A DNA stretch of 64,000 nt from Pseudisothecium myosuroides (GCA_951799445.1 OX637291.1:5830501-5894500), one strand, 5' to 3'. Positions 50,699 through 62,624 are shown, numbered from the stretch's first letter. Numbers and translations: made by a program. The notes: a model not told the origin generated them from the letters alone.

Positions 50699-51274
50699 TC
50701 TGATCTGTCATCATGACCAAATCCGTTCCTGACCCATTCCGATCTAACTCAGATCCGTTCTAACTCTAATCCGATTCAGATTCAGATCAAATCCGGATTG
50801 TCATCTATTCCGTTCCATTAGTTAATTTCTGGTTATCGGTTACCTCCTACTTGAATCCGGATTCCAGATCACGGTTTCCGTTCCAAGATTTAGATAACTT
50901 ACAAAAAATCAAAAATTTACCTTGCGACACCCCCAAAGCGGCATCGCCAAGGTACGGTGGGGGTGACTTTAGGATTAGTGCAAGATACAAAAAAGACTCT
51001 TAAACTTCACAAGTTAGACCACAACACGTACAAGAGGGAGAGAGAGGCTCTCCACTTACAACAAGGTATCACAAACTTCACAAAAGAGTACACAAAGCAA
51101 GGTAAAAGGACCCCCAAGGACCTTCAAAGCTTGAAAACTAGCAACAATGGAGCAAAAAGTGCTCCAAAAACACCGTAGAGGTTTTTGGCTTCAAACGCCA
51201 AAATATCCAAAATAACTTGGACCCACGGACCCAAAACAAGAATTGGGGGTGTTTTAGAGAGAGAAATGAGGCCC

Positions 51275-51282
51275 TTATATAG
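51275..51282 (+). promoter_or_regulatory. TATA box of LTR-like copy 2
   Basis: TTATATAG in the same context as 34395-34402 of copy 1, followed by the same CT-rich leader. Confidence 0.5.
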
Positions 51283-52569
51283 GTTTCCCAAGGGCTCATC
51301 CCTCTCTCTAAAGCTCTAAGGTAACCTTATCAATGGGGATTTTCATCCTCATCCTCAAAGATTTTCATCCTACATTCTAAATTTCTACTTCTACCATCTA
51401 TGCTAGACCAGCATCCTAACTTTTGGAGATTAGCTCCAATCGCTGAACGGATTGCGCCGTTGGATCAGATTGCCGTGTTTAGTTCTAAACCCTTCTTACC
51501 TCGTACCGAGGCCCAAAACCCATCGGGGCTAATTTAGTTTAAAAACCAAATCGTGGTAAAATCCTAGATCTTGGAGGTCTCCTATTTTGAGAAATGTGAA
51601 TAGCCCAGGGTCTCCGGTAGGTGCGAGAGAGTCGGGAAGGACTTTTGGTTGACTTCGTTTCGCCATCGTATGGTCCCGGAATGTCGGTCAACGCGGCGGG
51701 GACCCCGCCACGTGGTTAATTCCCGAGGAATCTCGCCGGTTCGGGTACTTGCTGCTACTAGAATGTCGTGAAACTTCACAGAGCGCATTATTAACATAAA
51801 ACAAGCTAGTCTAATTTTTAGTGAGATTTTATTGTAACCTGGGCAGTTTCCATGAAATTCCCGTCAGAGGTTAGGAGGGTTGACCATCCGAAAAAAGGTT
51901 CTTCTGCAAGTTGGAAGATGCCGGGATTTTTCACGTGACCTCTCTGGGAGTCGCATGATTGACGTGCGGGTATATTTCCGTACCTGGCACGATTGGTCAA
52001 TGGAGATTTAAAACTGGCCATCTCCTCGAATTTGCGATGGTGCAGGAATCTTCTGCAGGTGAAGGAATTTTGGCGAACCGATTTTGCCGTTGGACTTCTG
52101 GCATGGAATTCACCCTAGAACACCATCCTTGGACTGTAGATTCCTCCACGGGCCCGGTCTTGCGTGAATGGCTCTTGCATGCTAACAATCGGAATTTTGT
52201 GAATTCGTCGATCTAATAGGGAATTCTAAATCTAACTCTAGGACCCGACCTAGTGGCCTGGCTATGGGTCCCTCGGACTGACCTAGCCATGAATTGCCAC
52301 ATTCATGGTGGAATTTAGCCCTTTTGGGATTGTGTGACTCGAATCCTCCAAATCTAACCTTTTCGTTATTTCTATACTATTTTTAGGCAAGATTTGCAGG
52401 GTTTCTAAGTAAAACACAAATCTAGACCAAATACTATAATGGGTATGACACAACCCTATTTTGGTTCTACACTCTTTTTATGGGTTTTTGTATATTTTTA
52501 TCAATTTTAAATTGCAAATTTCCAAAAAAATAATTCTACGAGTCCCAAGTGATAAATTGGGAGCTCACA

Positions 52570-53261
52570 CCGTGAAGGAGGCTGAACGTGCCGGATGTCC
52601 AGTGGAAGAGGACGTTAGACATTATTCGCAACCTCCGGAGCGAAATGCAACAGTGCACCGTCAAATGTATTGTCACGGTATGCACCTACGCGTCCGCAGC
52701 TCAGAAGGCGGACTTGTCACCCGTGACTCAGGTGTTGTAGCATGCTTCACTCGCCAACTTTGTTGGGGTTTAGTGAACGGGAGGCCAGTAGAGACCACAC
52801 AAGAATACGTGGGCTACATTGAAGAAGTCTTGGTTTTGGATTATCGAAACCACTGCGTTACAATGTTGTTGTGCGATTGGGTGAGGGGAACACAGGACAT
52901 TCGAGCTCAAAGCATTCAACGAGATCAGTACGGCTTCAGCTTGGCAAACTTCAATCAAATGGATGGGAAGGTACATGCCGATTCATTTGCCTTTCCTTTG
53001 CACTGCCAACAAGTGTTCTTCTCCGACGATCCACACCGACACGGGTGGAAAGTTGTTTGCCGCACAGAGGTGAGGGGCAGACGCAGAGTAGGCCAATCTC
53101 ACCACCCCACCCCTGACATGGTTCAATTGCAAAACGACAGTGACTTTGATGGACTCCAACCAGTGCAACAAGTCGTGGACCCAGTGCGGCATCCTCCTAA
53201 CAACGGAGGGGACTACATTGCCATAGGCGGTGATGCCATAGTTTCTGACGACGAAGCATAG
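52570..53261 (+). pseudogene. DUF4216 3' part of the inner TNP2 gene
   Basis: This continues the exon cut at 43751. With one CCGTG copy removed, the frame passes from the segment RYPPKLSDFPPFAQWLTSAV into KEAERAGCPVEED without a shift. DUF4216 landmarks follow: VLVLDYRNHCVTMLLCDWV, YGFSLANFN, LHCQQVFFSDD and GWKVVCRTEVRGRRR. It ends at TAG 53259-53261. The outer element's copy at 22429-23260 is the closest relative in the window. Confidence 0.88.
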
Positions 53262-54461
53262 GACGTCCTTCACATGAATGCAACTGCACATTCAGATGTT
53301 AGTCCGGACGTCTTCATGATCCATGGGGTTGTCCACCTATATGCCTCGTGGTACAACCCCATGTCTGCAAAGCAATCAGAATGTGATAGGAGATGTAGCT
53401 ATGAATGTTCATGTACATGGATGTGTCACAATGAACGTTCATGTGTAGGGACATGTGTCAGCCGTCATGTGCACGTCCTGGGTTGTTCAAATGACATCCT
53501 TGTGCAATATTTTCTCATGTTTCCAATGTGTGCACCCAGAAGTTCCTTCTCAGTAAAAGCCCAAGTCCATTGAAATTTATGGTCATCTAAGAGAAGAGTA
53601 GGTTTTCTCTCCTCTTAGGCTCCATCTTTTATTATTTTTGCACATGTACGTCTGCAATGAAAAATGTAACCGGGGATTAAAATCGTGGAATGTCCACATG
53701 ATCCTTGCATCCAATATGTTTGTTCTTAGTAATTGTAGAGCGGTTTGGGTCACATAGCAGCACTCAGTACTACAGAAGAACGTGGACAAGAAAAAGGGCA
53801 AAAGGGCGAGACAAAGTTCTTTAGACGATGTAAACGACATGAATTGTTCCGCACTTGCATCTTCCAGCGTCTGGGAAGACGTCACAGAAAGCACAGCAAT
53901 AGACAAGGACGTTGATGACACAGTTGCTAAAATGAGAAGACGATGTTTGCTTATGCAATGTCAGAGTAGACGTCATACCGTCTGTGATGGTGTTTCTGAG
54001 AACATCAAAATTTGACCCCGAGGGTTGCCATTAATGCCGACGTGGCTTGCCACGTCAGCAATTTAGTTGCCACATCAATCAATTTCCACGTCACCTGACA
54101 CGTTACTTTTTTTTTTCCGGACTGCCCTTTTCTATAATTTTTTAACCCGGGCAAACGTTTTACCCCAGATCCCAACGACTTTTTCTGACTTACCCAGGGT
54201 TAAAATGAACCATCATTGCTGACGTGTCACTCCATGTTTTTTCAGATGATCGTCATAACATAAATATGTCTAGAGCTATGTTTATTCTGACATAGCTGTT
54301 ATTGTAGACAACCGCTCGTTGGGAGTGCAGTATTCCAGAATTTCCCAAAACATCACGGGAAATCAGCAATTTCACTGCCTCTGCCCGTCAGACACCTTAA
54401 TGTCAGTATGGACATCATATGCCCGGCCATGGACATACTGCGTTTTGGGTCGGACATCTGA
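53262..54461. repeat. Right subterminal region of the 29.4-kb CACTA element
   Basis: Many ACGTC/GACGT words occur, clustered at about 54040-54110 (CACGTCAGC, CCACGTCACC), mirroring the left end. A short basic open stretch near 53780-54010 follows an ACTACAG acceptor (DKKKGKRARQSSLDDVNDMN). It could be an exon, but is unsupported otherwise. Confidence 0.5.
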
Positions 54462-54484
54462 AAAAACACGGGTTTCTTATAGTG
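54462..54484 (-). repeat. Right terminal inverted repeat of the 29.4-kb CACTA element
   Basis: The sequence ends GGGTTTCTTATAGTG and is the exact inverse of 25124-25146. AAG follows at 54485-54487. Confidence 0.95.
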
Positions 54485-54944
54485 AAGACACTACTACAAA
54501 GTACACTCTATTCCACTCATGCAGTTCTCAGTTATTTTCATGGGAATCGTTGGCTGAACTATGCCCAATGTGTTCTCTTGCTTTACCAAGTTTAACAAAA
54601 CGGGCTTCAATGTGATCTTTTGAGAGTAGCCCACACAACAAGACGTGACTGCCAAACGTGTTTCAGTAGAACGAAACTGCACTCAAATTAGAATACAATT
54701 ACTTTGTCTCGGAAAATTATTCGAACAGGACGTCTCCTCTCATCACAACACATTCTCTAATGAATTGGAAGAGTAATTGCAAAACCAATATGCAGACTTC
54801 CACTTCCACAAACCACAATTACATTCTTCGTGAAAAACCCATGGTACTTCCTGATACGCTGAAAAAATTTTAGGAAACCACCAAGCATCTGCCATCGCTA
54901 TAAAAAAACAAGAGAGTGGCACTTCGTGGTCATCTTCCGCTTAC

Positions 54945-56757
54945 CGCCCAACAAGGTAATCGAAAGAAGATGCTCACACGCTTCACTCCATGCCTTTTTA
55001 CAAGGTCGTCGTCAGAGTCCTCCATTCCCCCTTCCTTTAGGTAGTCTTTCCGTTCCACACCATTGGAGTATACTTCATGTCCCGTTTGACGTTTTGGAGC
55101 AGCATCTCTTTCCGTTTGTCCGTTGAAAGCTCTCCTAGCGTTTTGAAATCGATGTGCCACATCAAGGAAACGACGTGCACCTAAGTAAATCATTTTCCTT
55201 AATGGGACCAAGTACTTGGCACATGTATTTTCTCCACAAAGCGGGCACCCTTTATACCCCTTTGTCTGCTGCCCTGAAAGAAGTCCATATGCTGAAAAAT
55301 CATGAACCACCCACATCAACAATGCCCGAAGACTGAAACGCCTATGCCCTACTGGTTTAGACATATCAATCGCTGGAACACCATCCCAAAGTTTCAACAA
55401 ATCCTCGACCAAGGGCTCCAAATAAACGTCTATGACCTCTGCTGCCGGTGCTTAGGGACCTGGAATTAAAAGCACTAGCTTCAAGAAAAAAGTTTTTGTC
55501 GTCATCCACGGTGGCAAGTTGTAAATAGCAATGAAAAAGGGCCACACAGAGTGCTTCATGGATTGGTTTCCGTAGGGATTTACACCATCACCAACAAGAC
55601 CTATCCTCAAGTTCATAGCAATAGCGGCAAAATCAGGATATCTTTCATTCACGTGCTTCCATTGCTCCCCATCCACTACTAATTTCATCAAAGGTTCTTC
55701 GATCTTGTTTTTTTCGTGGAAGGTCATCATCTCTGCTACCTGAGGGCACTGGAACATTCGCTTTAGTTTCTCAATCATAGGGAAATACCGTAACACCTTG
55801 CAAGGAATACTAGTGGAACCCTCAATGTATCTTGATTTTCCACAACCAGAATGGGGACATGTCGAAAGCTCTGCCTTGTCTCCTTGGAAAAGCACGTGCC
55901 CATCAAGACAACAATGTATAGCTTCATGCTTCAGTCCTAACTTTAGGACCATTCGTTTTGCTTCATATGAAGTTCTTGGAAGGCAATTGGATTTAGGTAG
56001 TAAGTCTTGTGAAAGAAACTTTAGTAACTCGTCCAGAAATGTGTACAGAATTGAGAACAAGCTGCACATTGTCATCAAGATAATGGCCACTTCCAGATGA
56101 TTCATTCCGCACCCTTCATATATAGGCTCGTTAGACTCTCGCACCAACTCCTCGTAATCGGGACCATACGCTTCGAAAGTGTCATCTGCTTCTCCTTCCA
56201 GTTCATCACTTCCTTGTGCCCGTTGCATATTGTTGTGGATGTCATCTACACGTGCAAATGCATCCTGGATAGCAGCACCCACATCAACAGACGACCTCTC
56301 CGGCTAGACAAAGTCCTGTGCTCCTGCTATTCCGTTCCCGACTCTCTGGAAGTACTGATCACCGTCTTCCAAACCTTCCTGTGTCAAATCTCTGATACTG
56401 TCACCATCCTTGGTCTGCATTCATAGTGTGTAAGCACAACTTCAAAGTCGTTAACACTGAAAACGGCAGTCATCATGTCCACAGACCGTATCTACAAACC
56501 AAGAAAAGAACAATTACATTGTTTCCATTCAAAAATTATGACATAAAAACTTCATATACTGTGAAGCTCACCAGTAAAGGGTACTGAAGGTACGGATCTC
56601 AGCCGCGCACACGATGATGCTTAGCGACCGTCTCCACCTTCCAAACTCGCGCTCCTCTACAATCTTTGCATGTGCACTGATACTCTGATAACCCATTCCT
56701 AAAGGCAATTGATCTTTCTATGAAATAGGCAGCCGACAATCGACTCTTCCAACTCAT
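54945..56757 (-). pseudogene. CACTA TNP2 transposase, 5' half (outer element)
   Basis: Exon 1 (56757-56572) starts MSWKSRLSAAYFIERSIAFR and has the cysteine segment YQCTCKDCRG and KHHRV. Exon 2 (56414-54945) carries the TNP2 core: LDELLKFLSQDLLPKSN, YNLPPWMTTKTFFLKL, VIDVYLEPLVEDL, HDFSAYGLLSG, KGYKGCPLCGEN and RRAFNGQTE. It ends at a GCG|GTAAGC donor after LPCWA, the same place as the inner gene's first intron. The next exon is at 24695, beyond the 29.4-kb insertion. In-frame stops: TGA 56599-56601, TAG 56304-56306, TAA 55452-55454. It is an old, dead copy, clearly diverged from the inner TNP2. Confidence 0.87.
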
Positions 56758-57539
56758 CTTCTGCGTCCTTGAAATCGTTGTGCAAATACACAATTGTTTT
56801 TGTGTCCACGCAGGAGAAGTACCTGCTTCAATTACATAATATGAGAATCATGTACTATTCAGATTCGACAGACTAGTACATGACTGCTTCCAAGGCTCAA
56901 CTATCTCATGAGCACTCTTACTGAAATTCAGTGGAAGTGCTGAACCGCCACAGGAAATAGTACCTACTATCGATCACACTCGGAATTTCAGGAACAAGGT
57001 AAGGGCATGCACCCAGAAACTTGTATGGAAGACAACGCACTGCACAGAATGGTATACAATGTGAAAGTTCTAGACTCAAGAAGAGATACTTATAAATTGT
57101 TACATCCAATGCGCTATCGACTAGCACTAATAGAAAACAGGGTCAAATGTAACCAGTAAAAAAATGACTGGTCACTACTTTCACACTAGAAAATGACTAG
57201 CAGTCACAGAAAAGGCGCCAAAGCTGACTTGTCACAATTAGCAGTCATTTTGTAGTGACTTCCCATAGCAGTGGATGGCAACTAGATGAAACCAACGACC
57301 AGATCTAGTGTCATCCATGGTTCAGTTTGAATTTTGTGGCCTTGTCGCTGATGTAGTTTTTGTTGAGTCATATTTGAGTTGTGTTGTTCTAAAATGAGTG
57401 CATCATATGACTACGATAGAACGGAGGAATGACTGACAATGGGACACCGTGGAAATTGAACTTATTAAATTTATTGTCTTTTTCTCTATAAAGGACTAGT
57501 TGCATTGTAGTCATTTTCAAGTGACAAACTAATTTTCAT

Positions 57540-57800
57540 ATAGACGGCTTAGATGGATGGATCAAATAGAGGGCTTAGATGGAATGATGGATGGATCAGA
57601 TGGACGGCTGAGATGGAATGATGGATGGGTCAGATGGACGGATCAGATGGTGGGATCAAATGGATGGTTGTGATGGTGGGATTAGATGAACGACTTAGAT
57701 GAATGAATTAAAGAGACGGCTGAGATGGATGGATCAGATGGACAATTGAAATGAATTGTTTAGATGGACGGAATAGATTGTATCTTGATAGCAAATGGAT
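57540..57800 (+). repeat. GATGGA-type tandem repeats inside the 2.4-kb CACTA
   Basis: Variable units of about 15-25 bases such as GATGGATGGATCAGATGGACGG are repeated across the block. Confidence 0.8.
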
Positions 57801-58464
57801 GGCTTAGATTTTAGGTCAGCTGCCACATTTTAGATTAGCCACCTTTCTATTTCAAGCAGGCTGACATATGGCACATTGCAGTTGCAGTTGCTGAAGATGA
57901 ACGGTAGAGATTTTGTCTCTTTCATTCAGAATTTAGGTTTAGGTTAGCTGCCGCCTCTTAAATACATCTTCTTTGTTTTGCTTCTTGCTAATGCACTTCT
58001 TCTCACTTTTTCCTCTTGTTTTTGTCTTCTTCTTCAAGCTTCTAGCTCATCAATCTCTTCTCATGTTTTCTTCTTGCTTTTGCCTCCTTGCTTCTTAGTT
58101 CTTATTCATCAACCTCTTTCTACTTGTTTTGTTTCTTTCTTGCTTCTTGCTCATCAACCTCTTTCTACTTGTTTTGTTTCTTTCTTGCTTCTTGCTCATC
58201 AACCTCCTCTCATTTTCCCTCTTGCTTCTAAATGAAGGTTTAGGTCAGCCTCCACCTCTTGAATGTAGCAATTTACATTTGCTTGAGTGCTTTCTACTTT
58301 TTGTTATTTGTTTGTTGTTATTTGTTGTCTTAGTTGTTTGTTGTCTTAGTTGTTTGTTGTTTGATGTTTAGGGTTTGTTGTTTGCTCTTTTTTGTTGTTT
58401 GCAATTTATTGTTTGTTGTCTTTTTGCTTTTTATTATTCATTTTTTTTCATTTTTCCTTCAATT

Positions 58465-58615
58465 TAAGTGAGTTCAGGCAATTCAGGCAGTTCAAGTGAA
58501 TTCAAGCAATTCAGGCAATTCAGGCAATACAAGCAGTTCAGGTGAATTCAGGCAATTCAGGCAATAGAGGCAGTTCAGGTGAATTCGGGCAATTCAGGTG
58601 AATTTTGCAATTTTG
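58465..58615 (+). repeat. TTCAGGCAA-type short tandem repeats
   Basis: Units of about 9-10 bases (AATTCAGGC / AGTTCAGGTG) are repeated over about 150 bases in the 2.4-kb CACTA element. Confidence 0.8.
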
Positions 58616-58789
58616 CATTAGATGATTTCTACAATTCTTGGTGATAGTTATTATTTTGTGGTTTTGTAATGTATTTTTCATTAAATATGTTTAATTTATT
58701 TTCAATTAGTGATTGGCTGCAGTTGTTAATGGAACAAGAGGCAAAAGAAGTTTATGGCATGGAGAGAAGAAGTGGTGTGCATAGACTTT

Positions 58790-58925
58790 GACATAGTGAA
58801 ATTATAGTATAGTCATAATGTAGTAACAATGTAATCATAGTGCAACCATAGTGTAGTCATAGTGCAACCATAGCATAGTCATAGTACAACCATAGTGTAG
58901 TCATAGTACAATTGTAGTCATTTAT
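58790..58925 (+). repeat. ATAGTGCAACCATAGTGTAGTC-type tandem repeats
   Basis: Units of about 11 bases (CATAGTGCAAC / CATAGTGTAGT) alternate. They contain TAGTG words that mimic CACTA ends but lack the longer terminal sequence. Confidence 0.8.
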
Positions 58926-59556
58926 GCTTGTATTGTGACCAAACTACAACCACCTTTGTATTGCTAGTTATTTTTCTGTAATGAATATCATACATGACTG
59001 CAGTATTACTGTTTTTGTCAATTCTCTGAGTCATATGTTGGAGTCCATGTTGTACTCTTATCCAACTACACAATGACTGCATGACTAACTGCACTAGTCA
59101 CCATTTTGAAGAATGACTCCCTAAGCACATCCATGACTTTGTTAATGACTACAACCAACTCAAAAATCACAAGAAAATGACTGTCATTGCCTAAAGAATG
59201 ACTACAAAATGACAAATAAGGAACCAAACATTTTCCACGTCAGCTTAGAATTTGTTTGACGTGAGACAGGATCACTCCAAAATCAGCCAATAGAAAATTG
59301 ACACCTCGCCATGCTAGATCCTCAGCCACGTGTCTTGGCACCATTGGAGAGGCCCCATATAATCACACCCTATTGAACTTCATCCCCTTCATCTGAATGA
59401 AAATAAATAAATGACTGACTTGACCGATATGACTTGTCCCAAATGACTTAGATCCCAAATTTGCAATCTGGTCATTCTTTGGTCATATGTGTCCTATATG
59501 ACTGGTTAGGTAGTCATAAACCTCTGTCATTGATAGCCTCTTTTCTACTAGTGTAG

Positions 59557-62330
59557 AATTCTTCAATGCCACAAGCTCTTCAAAATATGGAACGACACAC
59601 ACCTCAGCACCGGAGGTAGTCTACCTGAATATTCACTCCTGTGAGTATTCGAGTATCATGAAAATGAAATCACCCACTCTTTCACTGAAGTAATGGTCCA
59701 CGAAGTTCACAATCACTTTCCTCTGCAGTCGCCCATTGCTATTCACCGAAAGCAAAATGGCAATGTCTGTACTACCATGCAAAATTAACATCAGCAAGAA
59801 TACCAAATATGAAGGTCCCACACACAAACATTGTGGAATTGGTTCACAGACGTACGAGCACATGTAAGGCTGCAATTCTTGAACTCGATTCTCACCACAC
59901 TGTTGCTGACTACGTTTTTACGCTCACGACATAGGGAGGCACAATATTAAAGTTCTCACATCATTGTCCCCTCAACTCCTGTACGGTCTACATTCAGCAG
60001 AAACGACAATAGCCTACACGGATTTGCAAAATGAAATTTATAGATGAGAGACATTGACATGGCCAATCCATGCTGAACATCAAGTCATTGACATTCACTG
60101 GCCTTCAATAGAACATGAAGATAGGCAAGGAAATTTCACAATTTCCTCGGTGCGCCACGAAACACTTCATCTTACCCTAATCTTTCATTTACTGACTGTT
60201 ACATACACAATAACAGACTAATCTTATTTCAGCACGCGGCTCCAACTTACGGGTCGGAACCTTGTTTTAATGGACCAAAGCACACACGATCTCGCTCCAT
60301 GCGGAGTAGCCAATGCGACCCTCCCAGTTGTGCACAACTTGTAAGTGAAGTTATTCCAGTTTGCTTTAGTGAGGGCCATTAGCCATTCCAACATGACGTG
60401 CATGACCTCATCCTCGTGGTTGTAGGTATTCATGTTTTCGAATTTCCGCTGGAATGCCGCCTCAATTTAAGAATAGCTTACAGTGACATAGTACAAGTAT
60501 TTCATCTTTCAATTTCCAAAGCATTAGAAAAACAGGCAGTCCAGAAATTGTAAATGGCAACATCCGTGGAAATTACCTTCTTGTTGGAATTGAGTTTATT
60601 TGTCTTCATCGGAAGTCCAGTCACCTGCAGTTCTGTGGACATGCAGACAAGCAGTACAGGATGAGAACACAGGATGCAACTCGACCGACAGGATGCAAGC
60701 TATTTTTTTACGACAGCATATCTACAACCCAGTCTTATGATGACACGAGAAAATCCGTGACACCCATGACGTTATTCACAGGAATCACTATACGAGAAGG
60801 GCGCACTAGAAGAGTACACGACGATGTCATGGGCACAAACATCTGTGCTTCCTCGATGTACAAGACCACTGACGGTCACACGCTTCTGCTATAGTGCAGA
60901 TGTATATCACATACATAACTTAGTCGAGTCCTACAAGCTCTCCCATTTTGCAAGGAACAATACGTCCGACAGTCTAATACAATTTTTGCTCACCAATTTC
61001 AAGTTTGAAGTCATAGCAACGACCACAACCGCATGAAAGAATGTTATTAACACTTACATTTGCCAAGAACTGAATACAGATTTAAAGATTCCAGGTGCAT
61101 GTATATATTTCAATATATATCCAAAATGAAAACCTGGGAATACGAACTGGCTGTTATCACTCCATATTAGTGGACACCATCAAAATGATGAAGTATAGAT
61201 AGTGGAAAATCCTGCCAACTCGCTGAGTAGCTTCTGTTAAATTGCAATTACTCTGAAGATAGTCATTCTTCCTATTCCAGTCTTGCACAAGTAATTACCT
61301 GCTGCTGCGAACTGTAATTCAATTCTCTTACCTGGTATGTACCTCACAGAACAGAACAACCTTCCCATGGACATACAACTTTAGGGGAAGCTCGTTCTCT
61401 GAAACCTAGTTTCTATGACGACTCCAGTGAGTCAAACTCTTCCAATAACCGCTAGAAACAGCTGTGCAACTGCTGCAAGGATGTCATCAAATTCTAGAGG
61501 ACTGAACTTCTGACTGCAAAAGAGGATTTGTAAGCGTTACTGGGATTACTTTGATAATAAAGCACATTACAAATCTGTGGACCTCTTGTAGGACAACTAC
61601 CTTGCACTGCTGAAATAGATTCCTTTCCGTCAACTCTGTTCTCGTCATCTATATACATGTGTAGAGGGCGGTTGCTATATCCCATCGCCGATAACAACGG
61701 CCCTCCACACTTTTTGCCTCCGCTGGCCCGGGAAACCCTAGTGGCACAAAGTGGACATGGTTGTCTAGAGGGCGAAGCTGAGGACAGCGAAAGAATTAGT
61801 AACCTACTGCTGCGGAGAAGGTATGTGACATAATGAATAAAGGTGAAGCCTCAACGAACAACAACACGAACCACACATTTTTCTTCCCGCGGGTGGGGTT
61901 CTGGGGACTTGGAGGCCAAGTTCCACTGACAGTTTTGCGTTGCCTACCCTGATGTTTGTACGACAAAGACCCTAACTTACCTCTGGACATGGACGGAAAC
62001 AAAGCAATGACTTTCAGAAGTATGCCCTAGCCATGCGATGTACCAGGATTTGTTGAATTGGTCTGCAGAAAACATAGTGCTTGCATAATTCAGTGAGTTG
62101 GAAAAACCTGTGATCCAACGTATTTTCATTAGTTCGCATTAGAAATCAAGAAAAACGCGTACATGATACTGATAATAAAACAACAGAACTCACTTTTGGC
62201 GAAGTGGGAGTGACTGAAGCACAGCATTCAAATTGACGAAGGAAGACGCTTGTGGTGGTTGGAGACAGTGAGGACAGGATACAGAATTTCAGACAAGGCT
62301 ACTACCAGTCCGATGCTAGTATGCTACGCA
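59557..62330 (-). other. Unassigned region with two coding-like minus-strand stretches
   Basis: At about 60467-60224 a minus-strand frame follows a TTGAG acceptor: KFENMNTYNHEDEVMHVMLE, then WLMALTKANWNNFTYKLCTT. At about 59731-59636 another follows a CTGCAG acceptor: RKVIVNFVDHYFSERVGDFI, ending at TGA. Both look like real exons, but I do not recognise the family. They may belong to the outer CACTA element or to a host gene fragment. The remainder shows no supported feature. Confidence 0.3.
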
Positions 62331-62621
62331 CACTATAACAAAATGTGGTAAAAAAAACCGTAGTCGAAATTGACTACGATTTTTTTGGCCATGGTTTTGT
62401 GCATGCGCACGTAGTGGGCTGTAAACTTCTTTTGCAATTTTTCACTGCAAATTTTGTTTTTTTGGAGTGTATAATATACCATTAGAAAGGTATTGAAAAG
62501 AACTTTCTAATGGTATATTACACGCTCTAAAATTCCAAAATATGAAATGGTAAATTACAAAAAACCTTGACTACGTCCGTAGTCGTCCTGCACAAAACCA
62601 AGGCCACATTTTGTTATAGTG
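62331..62621. mobile_element. 291-bp CACTA MITE with internal hairpin
   Basis: The ends CACTATAACAAAATGTGG and its inverse match exactly over 18 bases. GCA flanks both sides (62328-62330, 62622-62624). Inside, a second inverted repeat (ATAATATACCATTAGAAAG and the inverse of CTTTCTAATGGTATATTACA) flanks a loop of about 13 bases, so the whole element can fold on itself. No coding content. Confidence 0.92.
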
Positions 62622-62624
62622 GCA

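Larger units (their letters stand above)
47445..50929 (-). mobile_element. 3,485-bp TG...CA element nested in LTR-like copy 2
   Basis: It interrupts a sequence that is continuous in copy 1 (about 34042-34060). The ends form a 7-bp inverted repeat, TGTCGCA...TGCGACA, and CCCCC lies on both sides as a 5-bp duplication. It contains a minus-strand TATA promoter and a long minus-strand frame. Long terminal direct repeats were not found. It could be a solo LTR with its own gene, a gag-only retroelement derivative, or an unclassified type. Confidence 0.75.
43752..52569 (+). mobile_element. Solo-LTR-like unit, copy 2 (8,818 bp with nested insertions)
   Basis: It has the same TGTGGGCGCTAG...GAGCTCACA ends as copy 1. 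It is flanked by a perfect 5-bp duplication, CCGTG, at 43747-43751 and 52570-52574. Removing the unit plus one duplication restores the reading frame across the DUF4216 exon, which proves the insertion point. It contains a 249-bp MITE, a 3,485-bp TG...CA element, and a tandem array absent from copy 1. Neither gag nor pol was found. Confidence 0.82.
25124..54484. mobile_element. 29.4-kb CACTA (En/Spm) DNA transposon with complete termini
   Basis: The left end begins CACTATAAGAAACCCGTG and the right end is its inverse. The two are identical for 23 bases and resume similarity (GATGTC) a few bases further in. AAG flanks both ends (25121-25123, 54485-54487), the 3-bp duplication typical of CACTA elements. 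Subterminal DNA on both sides is rich in ACGTC/GACGT motifs, like the repeats bound by TNPA-type proteins. It carries a minus-strand TNPA-like gene and a plus-strand TNP2-DUF4218-DUF4216 gene, both with stop codons, plus two solo-LTR-like insertions. Without those insertions its length is about 16 kb. It lies in an intron of an older CACTA transposase gene. Confidence 0.93.
57125..59553. mobile_element. 2.4-kb non-autonomous CACTA element
   Basis: The left end CACTAATAGAAAACAGGG and the inverse of the right end CACTAGTAGAAAAGAGGC differ at only a few positions. TAG lies on both sides (57122-57124, 59554-59556) as a 3-bp duplication. Subterminal DNA is dense in AATGACT/AGTCATT words on both sides. 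No transposase motif occurs; the interior is simple-sequence arrays and low-complexity frames. Its termini differ from those of the 29.4-kb element, so it belongs to another family. Confidence 0.9.

Noticed and set aside
43752..52569. Complete autonomous LTR retrotransposon
   Set aside because: Start and end sequences do not repeat inside, and no gag, protease, reverse transcriptase or integrase motif was found.
19622..60893. CACTATGGCA (19622) and inverse CACTATAGCA (60893) as ends of the outer CACTA element
   Set aside because: Similarity ends after about ten bases and the flanks CAA and CAG differ; the outer termini are left undefined.
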